Origin: Flavobacterium ammonificans
GTDB lineage: Bacteria; Bacteroidota; Bacteroidia; Flavobacteriales; Flavobacteriaceae
Assembly (NCBI RefSeq): GCF_020885975.1
Contig: NZ_AP025183.1
Location: 1,116,001-1,180,000, forward strand
Reading direction: 5' to 3'
DNA: 64,000 nucleotides
Positions 19,646-29,824 of the stretch are shown here, piece after piece. Position 1 is the first letter of the stretch. Every line of letters starts with the position of its first letter. The translations under genes and the position numbers were made by a program. Below the pieces are notes generated by a model that was not told the DNA's origin, made no database searches, and saw nothing but the letters and a program-made list of their open reading frames with translations.

Positions 19646-20170
19646 ATGTCTAATAAATACAAAAATATAGAGTTAGTAAAATCAGCTGGTCTTGAATTGA
19701 AAGACCGTTTGGTGAGTGTAAATCGTGTTACTAAAGTTACAAAAGGTGGTAGAGCATTTGGTTTTTCTGCTATTGTAGTGGTAGGTGATGAAAATGGAGT
19801 GGTAGGTCACGGATTAGGAAAATCTAAAGATGTTTCTGAAGCAATTGCGAAAGCAGTGGAAGATGCTAAGAAAAATTTAGTACGTATTCCTTTGAATGGG
19901 CAATCAGTTCCTCACGAACAAAAAGGTAAATTTGGTGGTGCACGTGTGTTCTTAATTCCAGCCTCTCATGGTACAGGAGTTATTGCTGGTGGAGCTGTTC
20001 GTTCAGTTCTTGAATCAGTAGGTATTCACGATGTATTGTCTAAATCTCAAGGATCTTCAAATCCTCACAACGTAGTTAAAGCAACTTTTGATGCTTTGTT
20101 ACAAATGAGAAGTGCTCACACTGTTGCAAAACAAAGAGGAGTATCTTTAGAAAAAGTTTTTAAAGGTTAA
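19646..20170 (+). CDS. rpsE: 30S ribosomal protein S5
   Basis: S5 (174 residues) sits at the mRNA entry site and affects accuracy. The double-stranded-RNA-binding-like N-terminal domain includes [24 protein letters not shown] and the C-terminal half has [20 protein letters not shown]. Order rplR-rpsE-rpmD is conserved. Confidence 0.98.
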   Translation: MSNKYKNIELVKSAGLELKDRLVSVNRVTKVTKGGRAFGFSAIVVVGDENGVVGHGLGKSKDVSEAIAKAVEDAKKNLVRIPLNGQSVPHEQKGKFGGARVFLIPASHGTGVIAGGAVRSVLESVGIHDVLSKSQGSSNPHNVVKATFDALLQMRSAHTVAKQRGVSLEKVFKG

Positions 20171-20184
20171 TATTCAAGGAAATT

Positions 20185-20367
20185 ATGGCTAAATTAGTAG
20201 TAAAACAAGTTCGAAGCAAAATTAACTGTCCTCTTTCTCAAAAGAGAGGTTTAGAAGCTTTAGGTCTACGTAAAATGGGACAAGTTGTAGAGCATGATTC
20301 AAATCCTGCAATCCTTGGTATGATAAATAAAGTTAAACACTTAGTTTCCGTTGAGGAAGTTAAATAA
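20185..20367 (+). CDS. rpmD: 50S ribosomal protein L30
   Basis: L30 (60 residues), the short bacterial form. It starts [15 protein letters not shown] and has the family segment [17 protein letters not shown]. One of the few genes here preceded by a purine-rich AAGGAAA stretch. Confidence 0.96.
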   Translation: MAKLVVKQVRSKINCPLSQKRGLEALGLRKMGQVVEHDSNPAILGMINKVKHLVSVEEVK

Positions 20368-20378
20368 CAATTATAGTT

Positions 20379-20831
20379 ATGAATTTAAGTAACTTACAAC
20401 CTGCTGAAGGTGCTACACACAATCAAAATAAAAGATTAGGTAGAGGAGAAGGTTCTGGTAAAGGTGGTACTGCTGCACGTGGTCACAAAGGAGCTAAGTC
20501 TCGTTCTGGTTATTCTAAAAAGATTGGTTTTGAAGGTGGTCAAATGCCACTTCAAAGACGTGTACCTAAGTTTGGTTTCACAAACATCAACCGTAAAGAA
20601 TACGAAGGTGTTAATTTAGATACTCTTCAATTATTAGTTGATAATGGAGTAATTACTGATACTGTTGATATGACAGTATATGTTGCTAATCGTTTGGCTA
20701 CTAAAAATGAAATCGTTAAGATTTTAGGTAGAGGTGAATTGAAAGCAAAATTAAAAGTAACTGCTCATAAATTTACTGCTACTGCAAAAGCGGCTATTGA
20801 AGCTGCAGGTGGAGAAGCTGTAACATTATAA
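20379..20831 (+). CDS. rplO: 50S ribosomal protein L15
   Basis: L15 (150 residues) is a late-assembly 50S protein with a glycine-rich N-terminal extension (RLGRGEGSGKGGTAARGHKG) that threads into 23S rRNA. It contains FEGGQMPLQRRVPKFGF and precedes secY by 12 bases, as in most bacteria. Confidence 0.98.
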   Translation: MNLSNLQPAEGATHNQNKRLGRGEGSGKGGTAARGHKGAKSRSGYSKKIGFEGGQMPLQRRVPKFGFTNINRKEYEGVNLDTLQLLVDNGVITDTVDMTVYVANRLATKNEIVKILGRGELKAKLKVTAHKFTATAKAAIEAAGGEAVTL

Positions 20832-20843
20832 TTTTCAATTAAG

Positions 20844-22190
20844 ATGAAGAAATTTATTGAATCAATAAGTAATGTTTGGAAAATCGAAGAGTTAAAGAAT
20901 CGTATTCTTATGACTCTTGGTTTGCTATTAATCTATCGATTTGGAGCTCAAGTTACGCTTCCAGGGATTGATGCTACACAATTGGCTAATTTAGCTGGTC
21001 AAACAAAAGACGGAATAGGTTCTATTTTGGATATGTTTACAGGTGGAGCTTTTTCTCAGGCGTCTGTTTTTGCTTTAGGTATTATGCCTTACATTTCTGC
21101 ATCTATTGTAGTACAATTGATGGGCATGGCTATACCTTATTTGCAGAAGCTACAAAGCGATGGTGAAAGTGGTAGAAAGAAGATCAATCAAATTACTCGT
21201 TGGTTAACAATTGGAATTACTTTACTTCAGGGGCCTACTTACATTTACAATTTATACAGAACCTTACCTGGTAATGCTTTTTTATTAGGTTTTAATTCTT
21301 TTGAATTCTTATTTTCTTCAGTGGTTATATTAACTACAGGAACCATATTTGCTATGTGGTTAGGAGAAAAAATTACTGATAAAGGTATTGGTAATGGTAT
21401 TTCTTTGTTAATAATGGTAGGTATTTTAGCTCGTTTACCACAAGCTTTTATTCAAGAATTTACAACTAGAGTAACTAATAATAATGGTGGGCCAATGTTA
21501 TTGGTAATCGAAATTATTGTTTGGTTGTTGGTAATTATTTCTTGTGTATTACTTGTTATGGCGGTTAGAAAGATACCTGTTCAATATGCTCGTCGTACAT
21601 CAACTGGTGACTATGAACAAGACGTTATGGGTGGTAACAGACAATGGATACCTTTGAAGCTTAATGCTGCTGGAGTGATGCCAATTATCTTTGCTCAGGC
21701 GATTATGTTTATTCCGGCTGCTGTCGCAGGTCTGTCTAAATCAGATGCATCTCAATCTATTGTTGGTGCTTTTAGTAATATGTTCGGATTGTGGTATAAT
21801 ATTGTTTTTGCAACATTAATAGTTGTGTTTACATTCTTTTACACTGCAATTACGGTTCCTACTAACAAAATGTCTGATGATTTGAAAAGAAGTGGTGGAT
21901 TTATTCCAGGTGTTAAGCCAGGAGTTGAAACTTCTGATTTTCTTGATAAAGTGATGTCTTTAATTACTTTCCCAGGATCTCTATTCCTAGCTTTGATTGC
22001 TGTGTTCCCAGCTATTGTAGTTAGTGTGATGGATGTTCAACAGTCTTGGGCTATGTTTTTTGGAGGTACCTCTTTAATTATTATGGTTGGTGTTGCTATT
22101 GATACGATGCAACAAATTAATTCTTACCTATTGAACCAACATTATGATGGTTTAATGAAAACAGGTAAAAATAGAAAAGCAGTAGCGTAA
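20844..22190 (+). CDS. secY: Preprotein translocase subunit SecY
   Basis: Channel-forming subunit of the SecYEG translocon in the inner membrane (448 residues, about ten transmembrane helices). Characteristic segments are GALGIMPYISASIVVQLM-like at about residues 72-92, the cytosolic loop with KLQSDGESGRKKINQ, PVQYARR in loop C4, and DDLKRSGGFIPGVKPG in loop C5 with the conserved arginine region. It lies between rplO and infA; no adk or map follows, which is normal for this phylum. Confidence 0.98.
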   Translation: MKKFIESISNVWKIEELKNRILMTLGLLLIYRFGAQVTLPGIDATQLANLAGQTKDGIGSILDMFTGGAFSQASVFALGIMPYISASIVVQLMGMAIPYLQKLQSDGESGRKKINQITRWLTIGITLLQGPTYIYNLYRTLPGNAFLLGFNSFEFLFSSVVILTTGTIFAMWLGEKITDKGIGNGISLLIMVGILARLPQAFIQEFTTRVTNNNGGPMLLVIEIIVWLLVIISCVLLVMAVRKIPVQYARRTSTGDYEQDVMGGNRQWIPLKLNAAGVMPIIFAQAIMFIPAAVAGLSKSDASQSIVGAFSNMFGLWYNIVFATLIVVFTFFYTAITVPTNKMSDDLKRSGGFIPGVKPGVETSDFLDKVMSLITFPGSLFLALIAVFPAIVVSVMDVQQSWAMFFGGTSLIIMVGVAIDTMQQINSYLLNQHYDGLMKTGKNRKAVA

Positions 22191-22193
22191 CCT

Positions 22194-22409
22194 ATGGCAA
22201 AGCAATCAGCAATAGAACAAGACGGAGCCATTATTGAAGCATTGTCAAATGCAATGTTCCGTGTGGAGTTAGAAAATGGACACATTGTAATTGCTCATAT
22301 TTCTGGAAAAATGCGTATGCATTACATCAAATTATTACCTGGTGATAAAGTGAAACTAGAAATGAGTCCTTACGATTTGTCAAAAGCAAGAATTACTTAT
22401 AGATATTAA
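22194..22409 (+). CDS. infA: Translation initiation factor IF-1
   Basis: IF-1 (71 residues), a single OB-fold protein that blocks the A site during initiation. It begins [22 protein letters not shown] and contains [19 protein letters not shown] and RITYRY. Three bases after secY. Confidence 0.98.
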   Translation: MAKQSAIEQDGAIIEALSNAMFRVELENGHIVIAHISGKMRMHYIKLLPGDKVKLEMSPYDLSKARITYRY

Positions 22410-22423
22410 AAGATATTTCAACA

Positions 22424-22540
22424 ATGAAAGTAAGAGCATCAGTGAAAAAGAGAAGTGCCGAGTGCATTATCGTTCGTAGAAAAGGAAGATTATACGTAAT
22501 CAACAAAAAGAATCCTAGATTTAAACAAAGACAAGGATAA
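22424..22540 (+). CDS. rpmJ: 50S ribosomal protein L36, zinc-independent form
   Basis: A 38-residue product read directly between infA and rpsM: it starts [16 protein letters not shown] and ends NPRFKQRQG. Classical L36 binds zinc with three cysteines and a histidine. Here only one cysteine remains, and the positions of the others carry Ser, Asn and Phe, so this is the ligand-free form common in Bacteroidota. L36 stabilises 23S rRNA near the peptidyl-transferase centre. rpsM begins two bases after its stop. Confidence 0.95.
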
Positions 22541-22542
22541 TT

Positions 22543-22917
22543 ATGGCAAGAATAGCAGGGGTAGATATCCCAAAAAACAAGAGAGGTGTTATAGCACTAA
22601 CCTATATCTTTGGATTAGGAAAAAGTAGAGCAATTGAGATTTTAGAAAAAGCTCAAGTTAGCCAAGATAAAAAAGTTCAAGATTGGAATGACGACGAGAT
22701 CGGAGCAATTCGTGAAGCCGTTTCAGCTTTCAAAATTGAAGGAGAATTACGTTCTGAAGTTTCTTTGAACATCAAACGTTTAATGGATATTGGTTGTTAT
22801 AGAGGTATCCGTCATAGATCTGGTCTTCCATTAAGAGGACAAAGAACTAAAAACAACTCTAGAACAAGAAAAGGTAAAAGAAAAACTGTTGCTAACAAGA
22901 AAAAAGCAACTAAATAA
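22543..22917 (+). CDS. rpsM: 30S ribosomal protein S13
   Basis: S13 (124 residues) bridges the 30S head to the 50S subunit and touches P-site tRNA with its basic tail. It begins [15 protein letters not shown] and has [22 protein letters not shown]. The tail after that is lysine-rich. First gene of the alpha-operon group. Confidence 0.98.
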   Translation: MARIAGVDIPKNKRGVIALTYIFGLGKSRAIEILEKAQVSQDKKVQDWNDDEIGAIREAVSAFKIEGELRSEVSLNIKRLMDIGCYRGIRHRSGLPLRGQRTKNNSRTRKGKRKTVANKKKATK

Positions 22918-22925
22918 TAAGTAAT

Positions 22926-23309
22926 ATGGCTAAAGCAACTGCAAAAAAACGTAAAGTTATCGTTGAATCAACGGGAGAAGCTCATATTTCTGCTACTTTT
23001 AACAACATCATCATTTCTTTGACTAACAAAAAAGGTGAAGTTATTTCTTGGTCTTCAGCTGGTAAGATGGGTTTCAGAGGTTCTAAAAAGAATACTCCGT
23101 ACGCAGCTCAAATGGCAGCAGAAGATTGTACTAAAGTAGCTCTAGAAGCTGGACTTAAAAAAGTAAAAGTGTATGTTAAAGGACCAGGAAACGGACGTGA
23201 GTCTGCTATCCGTTCTTTACATAACGGTGGAATTGAGGTTACTGAAATCATTGATGTAACTCCAATGCCTCATAATGGATGTCGTCCTCCTAAAAGACGT
23301 AGAGTTTAA
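22926..23309 (+). CDS. rpsK: 30S ribosomal protein S11
   Basis: S11 (127 residues) is a platform protein near the Shine-Dalgarno cleft and the E site. It has the conserved [15 protein letters not shown] and the C-terminal [16 protein letters not shown], where the Asn-Gly pair is the known isoaspartate site in E. coli. It is followed by a 92-base gap that holds the rpsD leader hairpin. Confidence 0.98.
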   Translation: MAKATAKKRKVIVESTGEAHISATFNNIIISLTNKKGEVISWSSAGKMGFRGSKKNTPYAAQMAAEDCTKVALEAGLKKVKVYVKGPGNGRESAIRSLHNGGIEVTEIIDVTPMPHNGCRPPKRRRV

Positions 23310-23336
23310 TACTCAAAAATTAATTATAGTATAACT

Positions 23337-23388
23337 AGATAGGTTATAGATTATCGAAGGATACGACCTGAATTCATAATCTCTATCT
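23337..23388 (+). promoter_or_regulatory. Structured leader before rpsD (candidate S4 autoregulatory site)
   Basis: AGATAG (23337-23342) pairs with CTATCT (23383-23388); a 5-base GTTAT bulge on the 5' side follows; then AGATTAT (23348-23354) pairs with ATAATCT (23376-23382). The 21-base apical part contains a possible AGG/CCT pairing. It ends 13 bases before the rpsD ATG with no T-run. S4 is the repressor of the alpha operon in E. coli and has its own leader in Firmicutes, so S4 is the likely ligand; I recall S4-type leaders being proposed for Bacteroidia but cannot check the match. Confidence 0.6.
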
Positions 23389-23401
23389 TAAACAATTTAA
23401 A

Positions 23402-24007
23402 ATGGCAAGATATACTGGTCCAAGTACAAGAATCGCACGTAAATTCGGCGAGGCAATTTTCGGAGACGATAAAGCTTTCGAAAGAAGAAATTACCCACCT
23501 GGTCAACACGGGATGGCTAAAAAAAGAGGAAAAAAATCTGAATATGCTGTCCAGTTGATGGAAAAGCAAAAAGCTAAATATTCTTATGGAATTTTAGAAA
23601 AACAATTCAGAAATTTATTCGAAAAAGCATCAGCTACTAAAGGTGTTACTGGTGAAGTTTTATTACAATTGTGTGAAGCAAGATTAGACAATGTTGTTTT
23701 TAGAATGGGTATTGCTCCTTCTAGAAGAGGTGCTCGTCAAATCGTTTCTCACAGACACATCACTGTAAATGGTGAAGTGGTTAATATTCCTTCTTACCAC
23801 CTTAAGCCTGGTGATATAGTTGCAGTTCGTGAAAAATCTAAATCATTAGAGGCTATCGAACGTTCTTTATCTAATTCAAGTCATGTTTATGAGTGGATTA
23901 CATGGAATAACGATCTTAAGCAAGGAACTTTTGTTTCTGTTCCTGCAAGATTGCAAATTCCAGAAAACATTAAAGAACAATTAATCGTAGAGTTGTACAA
24001 CAAATAA
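23402..24007 (+). CDS. rpsD: 30S ribosomal protein S4, zinc-independent form
   Basis: S4 (201 residues) is a primary 16S rRNA-binding protein and, elsewhere, a translational repressor. It begins [21 protein letters not shown] with no N-terminal cysteine cluster, so it is the zinc-free type. The S4 RNA-binding domain is at about residues 90-150 ([29 protein letters not shown]). A leader hairpin precedes it. Confidence 0.97.
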   Translation: MARYTGPSTRIARKFGEAIFGDDKAFERRNYPPGQHGMAKKRGKKSEYAVQLMEKQKAKYSYGILEKQFRNLFEKASATKGVTGEVLLQLCEARLDNVVFRMGIAPSRRGARQIVSHRHITVNGEVVNIPSYHLKPGDIVAVREKSKSLEAIERSLSNSSHVYEWITWNNDLKQGTFVSVPARLQIPENIKEQLIVELYNK

Positions 24008-24028
24008 TAATTGACTTAGTCGAAATTT

Positions 24029-25021
24029 ATGGCAATATTTAATTTTCAGAAGCCCGATAAAGTTATCATGATCGATTCAACCGATTTTGAAGGTAAATTT
24101 GAATTTAGACCTTTAGAACCTGGTTACGGATTGACTGTTGGTAATGCACTTAGAAGAGTTTTGCTTTCAGCATTGGAAGGTTATGCAATCACATCGGTTC
24201 GCATCGAAGGTGTAGATCATGAGTTTTCTACTATTTCAGGAGTTGTTGAAGACGTTACCGAAATTATCCTTAATCTTAAACAAGTACGTTTCAAACGTCA
24301 AATTGAAGATATCGATAATGAATCTGTTACTATTTCAGTTTCTGGTAAAGAGCAATTAACAGCTGGTGATTTTCAAAAATTTATTTCAGGTTTTCAAGTT
24401 TTGAATCCAGAACTTGTAATTTGTAACATTGATAGTAAAGTCAAACTGAATTTCGATTTAACAATTGAAAAAGGTAGAGGATATGTTCCTGCTGAAGAGA
24501 ACAAAAAACAAAATGCTGCAATTGGAACCATTTTTACAGATTCTATTTTTACTCCGGTAAAAAATGTAAAATATGCTATTGAAAACTTCCGTGTAGAGCA
24601 AAAAACAGATTATGAAAAATTAGTTTTTGAAATTAAAACTGATGGTTCTATTAATCCTAAAGATGCACTTACTGAAGCCGCTAAAGTTTTAATTCACCAT
24701 TTCATGTTGTTCTCAGACGAAAGAATCACTCTTGAGGCTGACGAAATAGCACAAACAGAATCATACGATGAGGAATCATTACACATGAGACAATTGCTTA
24801 AAACTAAGCTTGTTGATATGGATCTTTCTGTTAGAGCATTAAACTGCTTGAAAGCGGCTGAAGTTGATACACTTGGTGATTTAGTATCGTTCAATAAAAA
24901 TGACCTAATGAAATTCCGTAATTTCGGTAAGAAATCGTTAACTGAACTTGATGAGTTAGTAGCGGTTAAAAACTTGACCTTCGGAATGGACTTGGCAAAA
25001 TACAAACTAGATAAAGAATAA
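24029..25021 (+). CDS. rpoA: RNA polymerase subunit alpha
   Basis: Alpha subunit (330 residues): dimerisation domain (about 1-230, with [21 protein letters not shown]), a linker, and the C-terminal domain that contacts UP elements and activators (helix-hairpin-helix motif [21 protein letters not shown] and [15 protein letters not shown]). It lies between rpsD and rplQ as in nearly all bacteria. Confidence 0.98.
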   Translation: MAIFNFQKPDKVIMIDSTDFEGKFEFRPLEPGYGLTVGNALRRVLLSALEGYAITSVRIEGVDHEFSTISGVVEDVTEIILNLKQVRFKRQIEDIDNESVTISVSGKEQLTAGDFQKFISGFQVLNPELVICNIDSKVKLNFDLTIEKGRGYVPAEENKKQNAAIGTIFTDSIFTPVKNVKYAIENFRVEQKTDYEKLVFEIKTDGSINPKDALTEAAKVLIHHFMLFSDERITLEADEIAQTESYDEESLHMRQLLKTKLVDMDLSVRALNCLKAAEVDTLGDLVSFNKNDLMKFRNFGKKSLTELDELVAVKNLTFGMDLAKYKLDKE

Positions 25022-25061
25022 TCTAATCTCCCCCTTAGGGTAGGTTACATTTCATAAAGCA

Positions 25062-25565
25062 ATGAGACACGGAAAAAAATTCAATCACTTAAGTAGACAG
25101 ACTGCACATAGAAAATCTATGTTGGCTAATATGGCTTGTTCTCTTATTGAGCACAAACGTATTAACACTACTGTTGCTAAAGCAAAAGCGCTTAAACAAT
25201 TTGTTGAGCCATTAATAACAAAATCAAAAGCAGATACGACTCATAATCGTCGTATTGTTTTTTCTTACTTACGTAGTAAATATGCAGTAACTGACTTGTT
25301 CAGAGATGTAGCTGCTAAAGTAGGTGACCGTCCAGGTGGATACACTCGTATCATTAAAGTTGGAAATCGTTTAGGAGATAATGCTGATATGGCGATGATC
25401 GAATTAGTAGATTTCAACGAACTTTACAACGGAGGTAAAAAAGAAGTTAAAAAAGCAAAAAGCCGTCGTGGTGGAAAAGCTAAAAAAGCGGATGAAGTTG
25501 AAGCAGCTCCTGTTGCAGAAACTCCAGTTGCTGATGCTGAACCAACTACTGAAGCTGCTGAATAG
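25062..25565 (+). CDS. rplQ: 50S ribosomal protein L17
   Basis: L17 (167 residues). The conserved domain (about 1-115) starts [24 protein letters not shown] and ends at [14 protein letters not shown]. Beyond it is a tail of about 50 residues, first Lys/Arg-rich, then rich in Ala, Glu, Pro and Thr; such a disordered extension is common in this phylum and its role is unknown. Last gene of the ribosomal run, followed by a strong terminator. Confidence 0.97.
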   Translation: MRHGKKFNHLSRQTAHRKSMLANMACSLIEHKRINTTVAKAKALKQFVEPLITKSKADTTHNRRIVFSYLRSKYAVTDLFRDVAAKVGDRPGGYTRIIKVGNRLGDNADMAMIELVDFNELYNGGKKEVKKAKSRRGGKAKKADEVEAAPVAETPVADAEPTTEAAE

Positions 25566-25591
25566 TTATGATGTTAATCATTCAATAATAG

Positions 25592-25628
25592 AAAAGGATA
25601 AACTAATTTTAGTTTATCCTTTTTTTTT
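25592..25628 (+). terminator. Terminator of the ribosomal operon
   Basis: AAAAGGATAAACTAA pairs with TTAGTTTATCCTTTT (13-15 bp, 2-4 base loop) and is followed by a run of T. It lies 27 bases after rplQ. Confidence 0.92.
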
Positions 25629-25673
25629 GATTTTTTTCAAAATCATAACTTTTCAAAATCTTCTATAAAATAA

Positions 25674-25704
25674 TTGCAATCGCTGCTTTTATAATTTAAA
25701 TTTG
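25674..25704 (+). promoter_or_regulatory. carA promoter
   Basis: TTG at 25674-25676 and TAAATTTG at 25697-25704 are 20 bases apart. Predicted leader of about 14 bases. Confidence 0.7.
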
Positions 25705-25722
25705 CAGCATATTTAACTACAC

Positions 25723-26823
25723 ATGAAATACACAACTAGACAAAGTGCCATTCTATTATTAAGTGATGGAACTATTTTTCACGGAAAATCTATTGGAATT
25801 AGCGGAACTACTTTTGGTGAAGTTTGTTTCAATACCGGAATGACTGGATACCAAGAAATTTTTACAGATCCTTCTTATTTTGGCCAAATCATGGTCGCTA
25901 CTAATGCTCACATTGGTAACTACGGTGTGAATGACAAAGAAATAGAATCGCAAGGAATAAAGATTGCTGGCTTAGTATGTAAAAATTTCAGTTTTAATTA
26001 TTCTCGCCCAGATGCTACTGAAAGTTTAGAAGAGTATTTTATCAAGCAAAATCTAATCTGTATTTCGGATGTAGACACTCGCGCTTTAGTAAGTTATATT
26101 CGTGATAATGGCGCTATGAATTCTGTTATCTGTACTGATGGCACTCCAATTGAGGAATTAAAAGCCGCTTTAGCTCAAGTTCCAGATATGAAAGGATTGG
26201 AGTTGGCCTCTAAAGTATCTACTAAGGAGCCCTATTTCTTTGGAGATGAAAATGCTAGTTATAAAATTGCTGCGTTAGATTTAGGGATTAAAACCAACAT
26301 ACTTCGCAACTTTGCTAAAAGAGATTGTTACATCAAGGTATTTCCTTATGATGCCACCTATGCCGACTTAGCTTCGTTTAATCCTGATGGTTACTTCTTA
26401 TCAAACGGTCCTGGTGATCCCGATCCTTTGACTAGTGCTATTGGAGTAGCGAAAGAAATTATTGCTAACAACCATCCTCTATTTGGAATTTGTTTAGGAC
26501 ACCAAGTAATCGCGTTGGCAAATGGGGTGTCTACTTATAAAATGTTTAATGGGCATCGAGGGATCAACCATCCTGTAAAGAACGTTATTACGGGTAAAGG
26601 AGAGATTACTTCTCAAAACCACGGTTTTGCTGTCAATAAAGAACAATTACAACAACATCCTGATTTAGAAATTACCCATTTGCATTTGAATGATGCAACT
26701 GTTGCTGGTATGCGTATGAAAAATAAAAACTGTTTTTCAGTACAATACCATCCTGAAGCAAGTCCTGGTCCACATGATTCGTCCTATCTATTTGATCAAT
26801 TTATCGAGAACATGAATAAATAA
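25723..26823 (+). CDS. carA: Carbamoyl-phosphate synthase small (glutaminase) subunit
   Basis: Supplies ammonia from glutamine to CarB for carbamoyl phosphate, the precursor of pyrimidines and arginine. The 366-residue protein has the CarA-specific N-terminal domain (GTTFGEVCFNTGMTGYQEIFTDPSY) and a class I glutamine amidotransferase domain. The nucleophile is Cys257 in FGICLGHQ and the His-Glu pair is in QYHPEASPG. Own promoter and terminator; carB is not in the window, so the subunits are encoded apart. Confidence 0.97.
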   Translation: MKYTTRQSAILLLSDGTIFHGKSIGISGTTFGEVCFNTGMTGYQEIFTDPSYFGQIMVATNAHIGNYGVNDKEIESQGIKIAGLVCKNFSFNYSRPDATESLEEYFIKQNLICISDVDTRALVSYIRDNGAMNSVICTDGTPIEELKAALAQVPDMKGLELASKVSTKEPYFFGDENASYKIAALDLGIKTNILRNFAKRDCYIKVFPYDATYADLASFNPDGYFLSNGPGDPDPLTSAIGVAKEIIANNHPLFGICLGHQVIALANGVSTYKMFNGHRGINHPVKNVITGKGEITSQNHGFAVNKEQLQQHPDLEITHLHLNDATVAGMRMKNKNCFSVQYHPEASPGPHDSSYLFDQFIENMNK

Positions 26824-26831
26824 AATAAAAG

Positions 26832-26858
26832 GCGAAGTGATACCTCTTCGCTTTTTTT
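26832..26858 (+). terminator. carA terminator
   Basis: GCGAAG and CTTCGC form a 6-bp stem (extended by A/T pairs with a one-base bulge) followed by seven T residues, 8 bases after the carA stop. Confidence 0.82.
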
Positions 26859-26975
26859 GTTGGCTTATTTTCAAAATACAAGCTTATTGATTGATCTTAA
26901 TTTTTCTTGCAAGAATTACAACGTTTTCGTTAATAAGATTGATTTTTTTTATATTTTCATTAACTAAAGATGTAA

Positions 26976-26983
26976 TATATTTG
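26976..26983 (+). promoter_or_regulatory. eno -7 element
   Basis: TATATTTG, exact TAnnTTTG, 41 bases before the eno ATG. The -33 TTG is not obvious. Confidence 0.6.
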
Positions 26984-27012
26984 CCATAAAATAATAAAGT
27001 TCAACAATTTAA

Positions 27013-28317
<1,305 letters not shown>

Positions 28318-28337
28318 TCAACTCATTTGATAGTAAT

Positions 28338-28370
28338 TAACCATTCGCTTATAGTGAATGGTTTTTTTTT
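28338..28370 (+). terminator. eno terminator
   Basis: AACCATTC pairs with GAATGGTT (8 bp, loop of about 9) and is followed by nine T residues, about 20 bases after the eno stop. Confidence 0.9.
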
Positions 28371-28427
28371 GTAAAAAAATTAACACTTTCAATACGGGAT
28401 TAATTTTCAAATTAATATTGAATTCCC

Positions 28428-28435
28428 TAAATTTG
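28428..28435 (+). promoter_or_regulatory. gltA -7 element
   Basis: TAAATTTG, exact match, 38 bases before the citrate synthase start. A weak TTT at 28405-28407 stands where the -33 TTG is expected. Confidence 0.55.
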
Positions 28436-28473
28436 AGAAAAATATTTTATAAATTTTTATTTCTATTAATAAT

Positions 28474-29745
28474 ATGTCAAAAATAGCAACATTAGAAATC
28501 GATGGCAATCAATTTGAACTCCCACTTATTGTTGGAAGCGAAAATGAAGGTGCTGTTGATATAAGTAAATTACGTGACGCTTCGGGTTTAATTACATTAG
28601 ATCCAGGCTACAAAAATTCAGGATCATGTAAAAGTGAAATCACTTTCCTTGATGGAGAACTAGGTATATTACGTTACCGCGGTTATTCTATTGAAGATTT
28701 GGCTGAAAAATCGAATTTTCTAGAGGTTTCTTATTTAGTTATTTTTGGTGAACTACCTACAGCAGAGCAATTGCATCAGTTTGAGGAAGACATTAGAAAA
28801 TATACTTTGGTGAACGAGGAAATGAAAAATATCATTGACGGTTTCCCAAAAACAGCTCATCCAATGGGTGTTTTGTCAGCTTTGACAAGTGCCTTGACTG
28901 CGTTTAATCCAAAGTCAGTCAATGTTGAGAATAGTAAAGAAATGTACGAAGCGGTTTGTAAGACTATGGGTAAATTCTTAGTTATTGCGACTTGGACTTA
29001 CAGAAAGAGCATGGGCTTCCCGTTAAATTATTATGATAATACTAAAGGATATGTAGAAAATTTCATGCATTTGATGTTTGAATTACCTACAGGGCCTTAT
29101 GCTGCTGATCCAGTAGTTATTAATGCTTTGGATAAATTATTCATTCTTCATGCTGATCACGAGCAAAACTGTTCTACTTCTACTGTACGTATGGTAGGTT
29201 CTTCACATGCTGGTTTGTTTGCTTCTATTTCTGCAGGGGTTTCTGCACTTTGGGGACCACTTCACGGTGGAGCAAATCAAGCGGTATTAGAAATGCTTGA
29301 AGAAATTTACAAAACAGGTGGTGATGCGGATAAATATTTGGCTAAAGCCAAAGATAAAAATGATCCATTCCGTTTGATGGGATTTGGTCACCGTGTATAC
29401 AAAAACTTCGATCCAAGAGCTAAAATTATTAAAAAAGCGGCTGATGAAGTATTGGGAACTCTTGGCGTTGAAGATCCAATTTTAGCCATTGCTAAAAAAT
29501 TAGAAGAGTCTGCATTAGAAGACGAATACTTCAAATCAAGAAATTTATATCCAAACGTTGATTTCTATTCTGGAATTATTTACAGAGCCTTAGGAATTCC
29601 TACGGATATGTTTACCGTAATGTTTGCTATTGGAAGATTACCAGGTTGGATTGCACAGTGGAAAGAAATGCGTGAAAACAAAGAGCCTATTGGTAGACCA
29701 AGACAAGTTTATGTTGGACATCCTTTAAGAGAATTTAAACGATAA
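28474..29745 (+). CDS. gltA: Citrate synthase (type II)
   Basis: Condenses acetyl-CoA and oxaloacetate at the entry to the TCA cycle. The 423-residue protein is of the hexameric, long Gram-negative type: N-terminal beta-rich segment (SKIATLEIDGNQFELP), HADHEQNCSTSTVRMVGSSHA, catalytic histidine in WGPLHGGANQ, and GFGHRVYKNFDPRA. The aspartate acting as base is in NVDFYSGIIYRALGIP. Monocistronic, with its own promoter and terminator. Confidence 0.97.
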   Translation: MSKIATLEIDGNQFELPLIVGSENEGAVDISKLRDASGLITLDPGYKNSGSCKSEITFLDGELGILRYRGYSIEDLAEKSNFLEVSYLVIFGELPTAEQLHQFEEDIRKYTLVNEEMKNIIDGFPKTAHPMGVLSALTSALTAFNPKSVNVENSKEMYEAVCKTMGKFLVIATWTYRKSMGFPLNYYDNTKGYVENFMHLMFELPTGPYAADPVVINALDKLFILHADHEQNCSTSTVRMVGSSHAGLFASISAGVSALWGPLHGGANQAVLEMLEEIYKTGGDADKYLAKAKDKNDPFRLMGFGHRVYKNFDPRAKIIKKAADEVLGTLGVEDPILAIAKKLEESALEDEYFKSRNLYPNVDFYSGIIYRALGIPTDMFTVMFAIGRLPGWIAQWKEMRENKEPIGRPRQVYVGHPLREFKR

Positions 29746-29764
29746 TTCGAATACGAATATTTCT

Positions 29765-29794
29765 AAAGCTTCACTTTCTAGTGAAGCTTTTTTT
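29765..29794 (+). terminator. gltA terminator
   Basis: AAAGCTTCAC pairs perfectly with GTGAAGCTTT (10 bp, 6-base loop) and runs into a T-tract. Confidence 0.92.
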
Positions 29795-29824
29795 GTTATC
29801 TTAGCTCACTTAAATCCCGAATTT

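Noticed and set aside
29797..29804. -7 box TATCTTAG before the DDAH-like gene
   Set aside because: It misses the conserved TTTG by one base and has no TTG partner.
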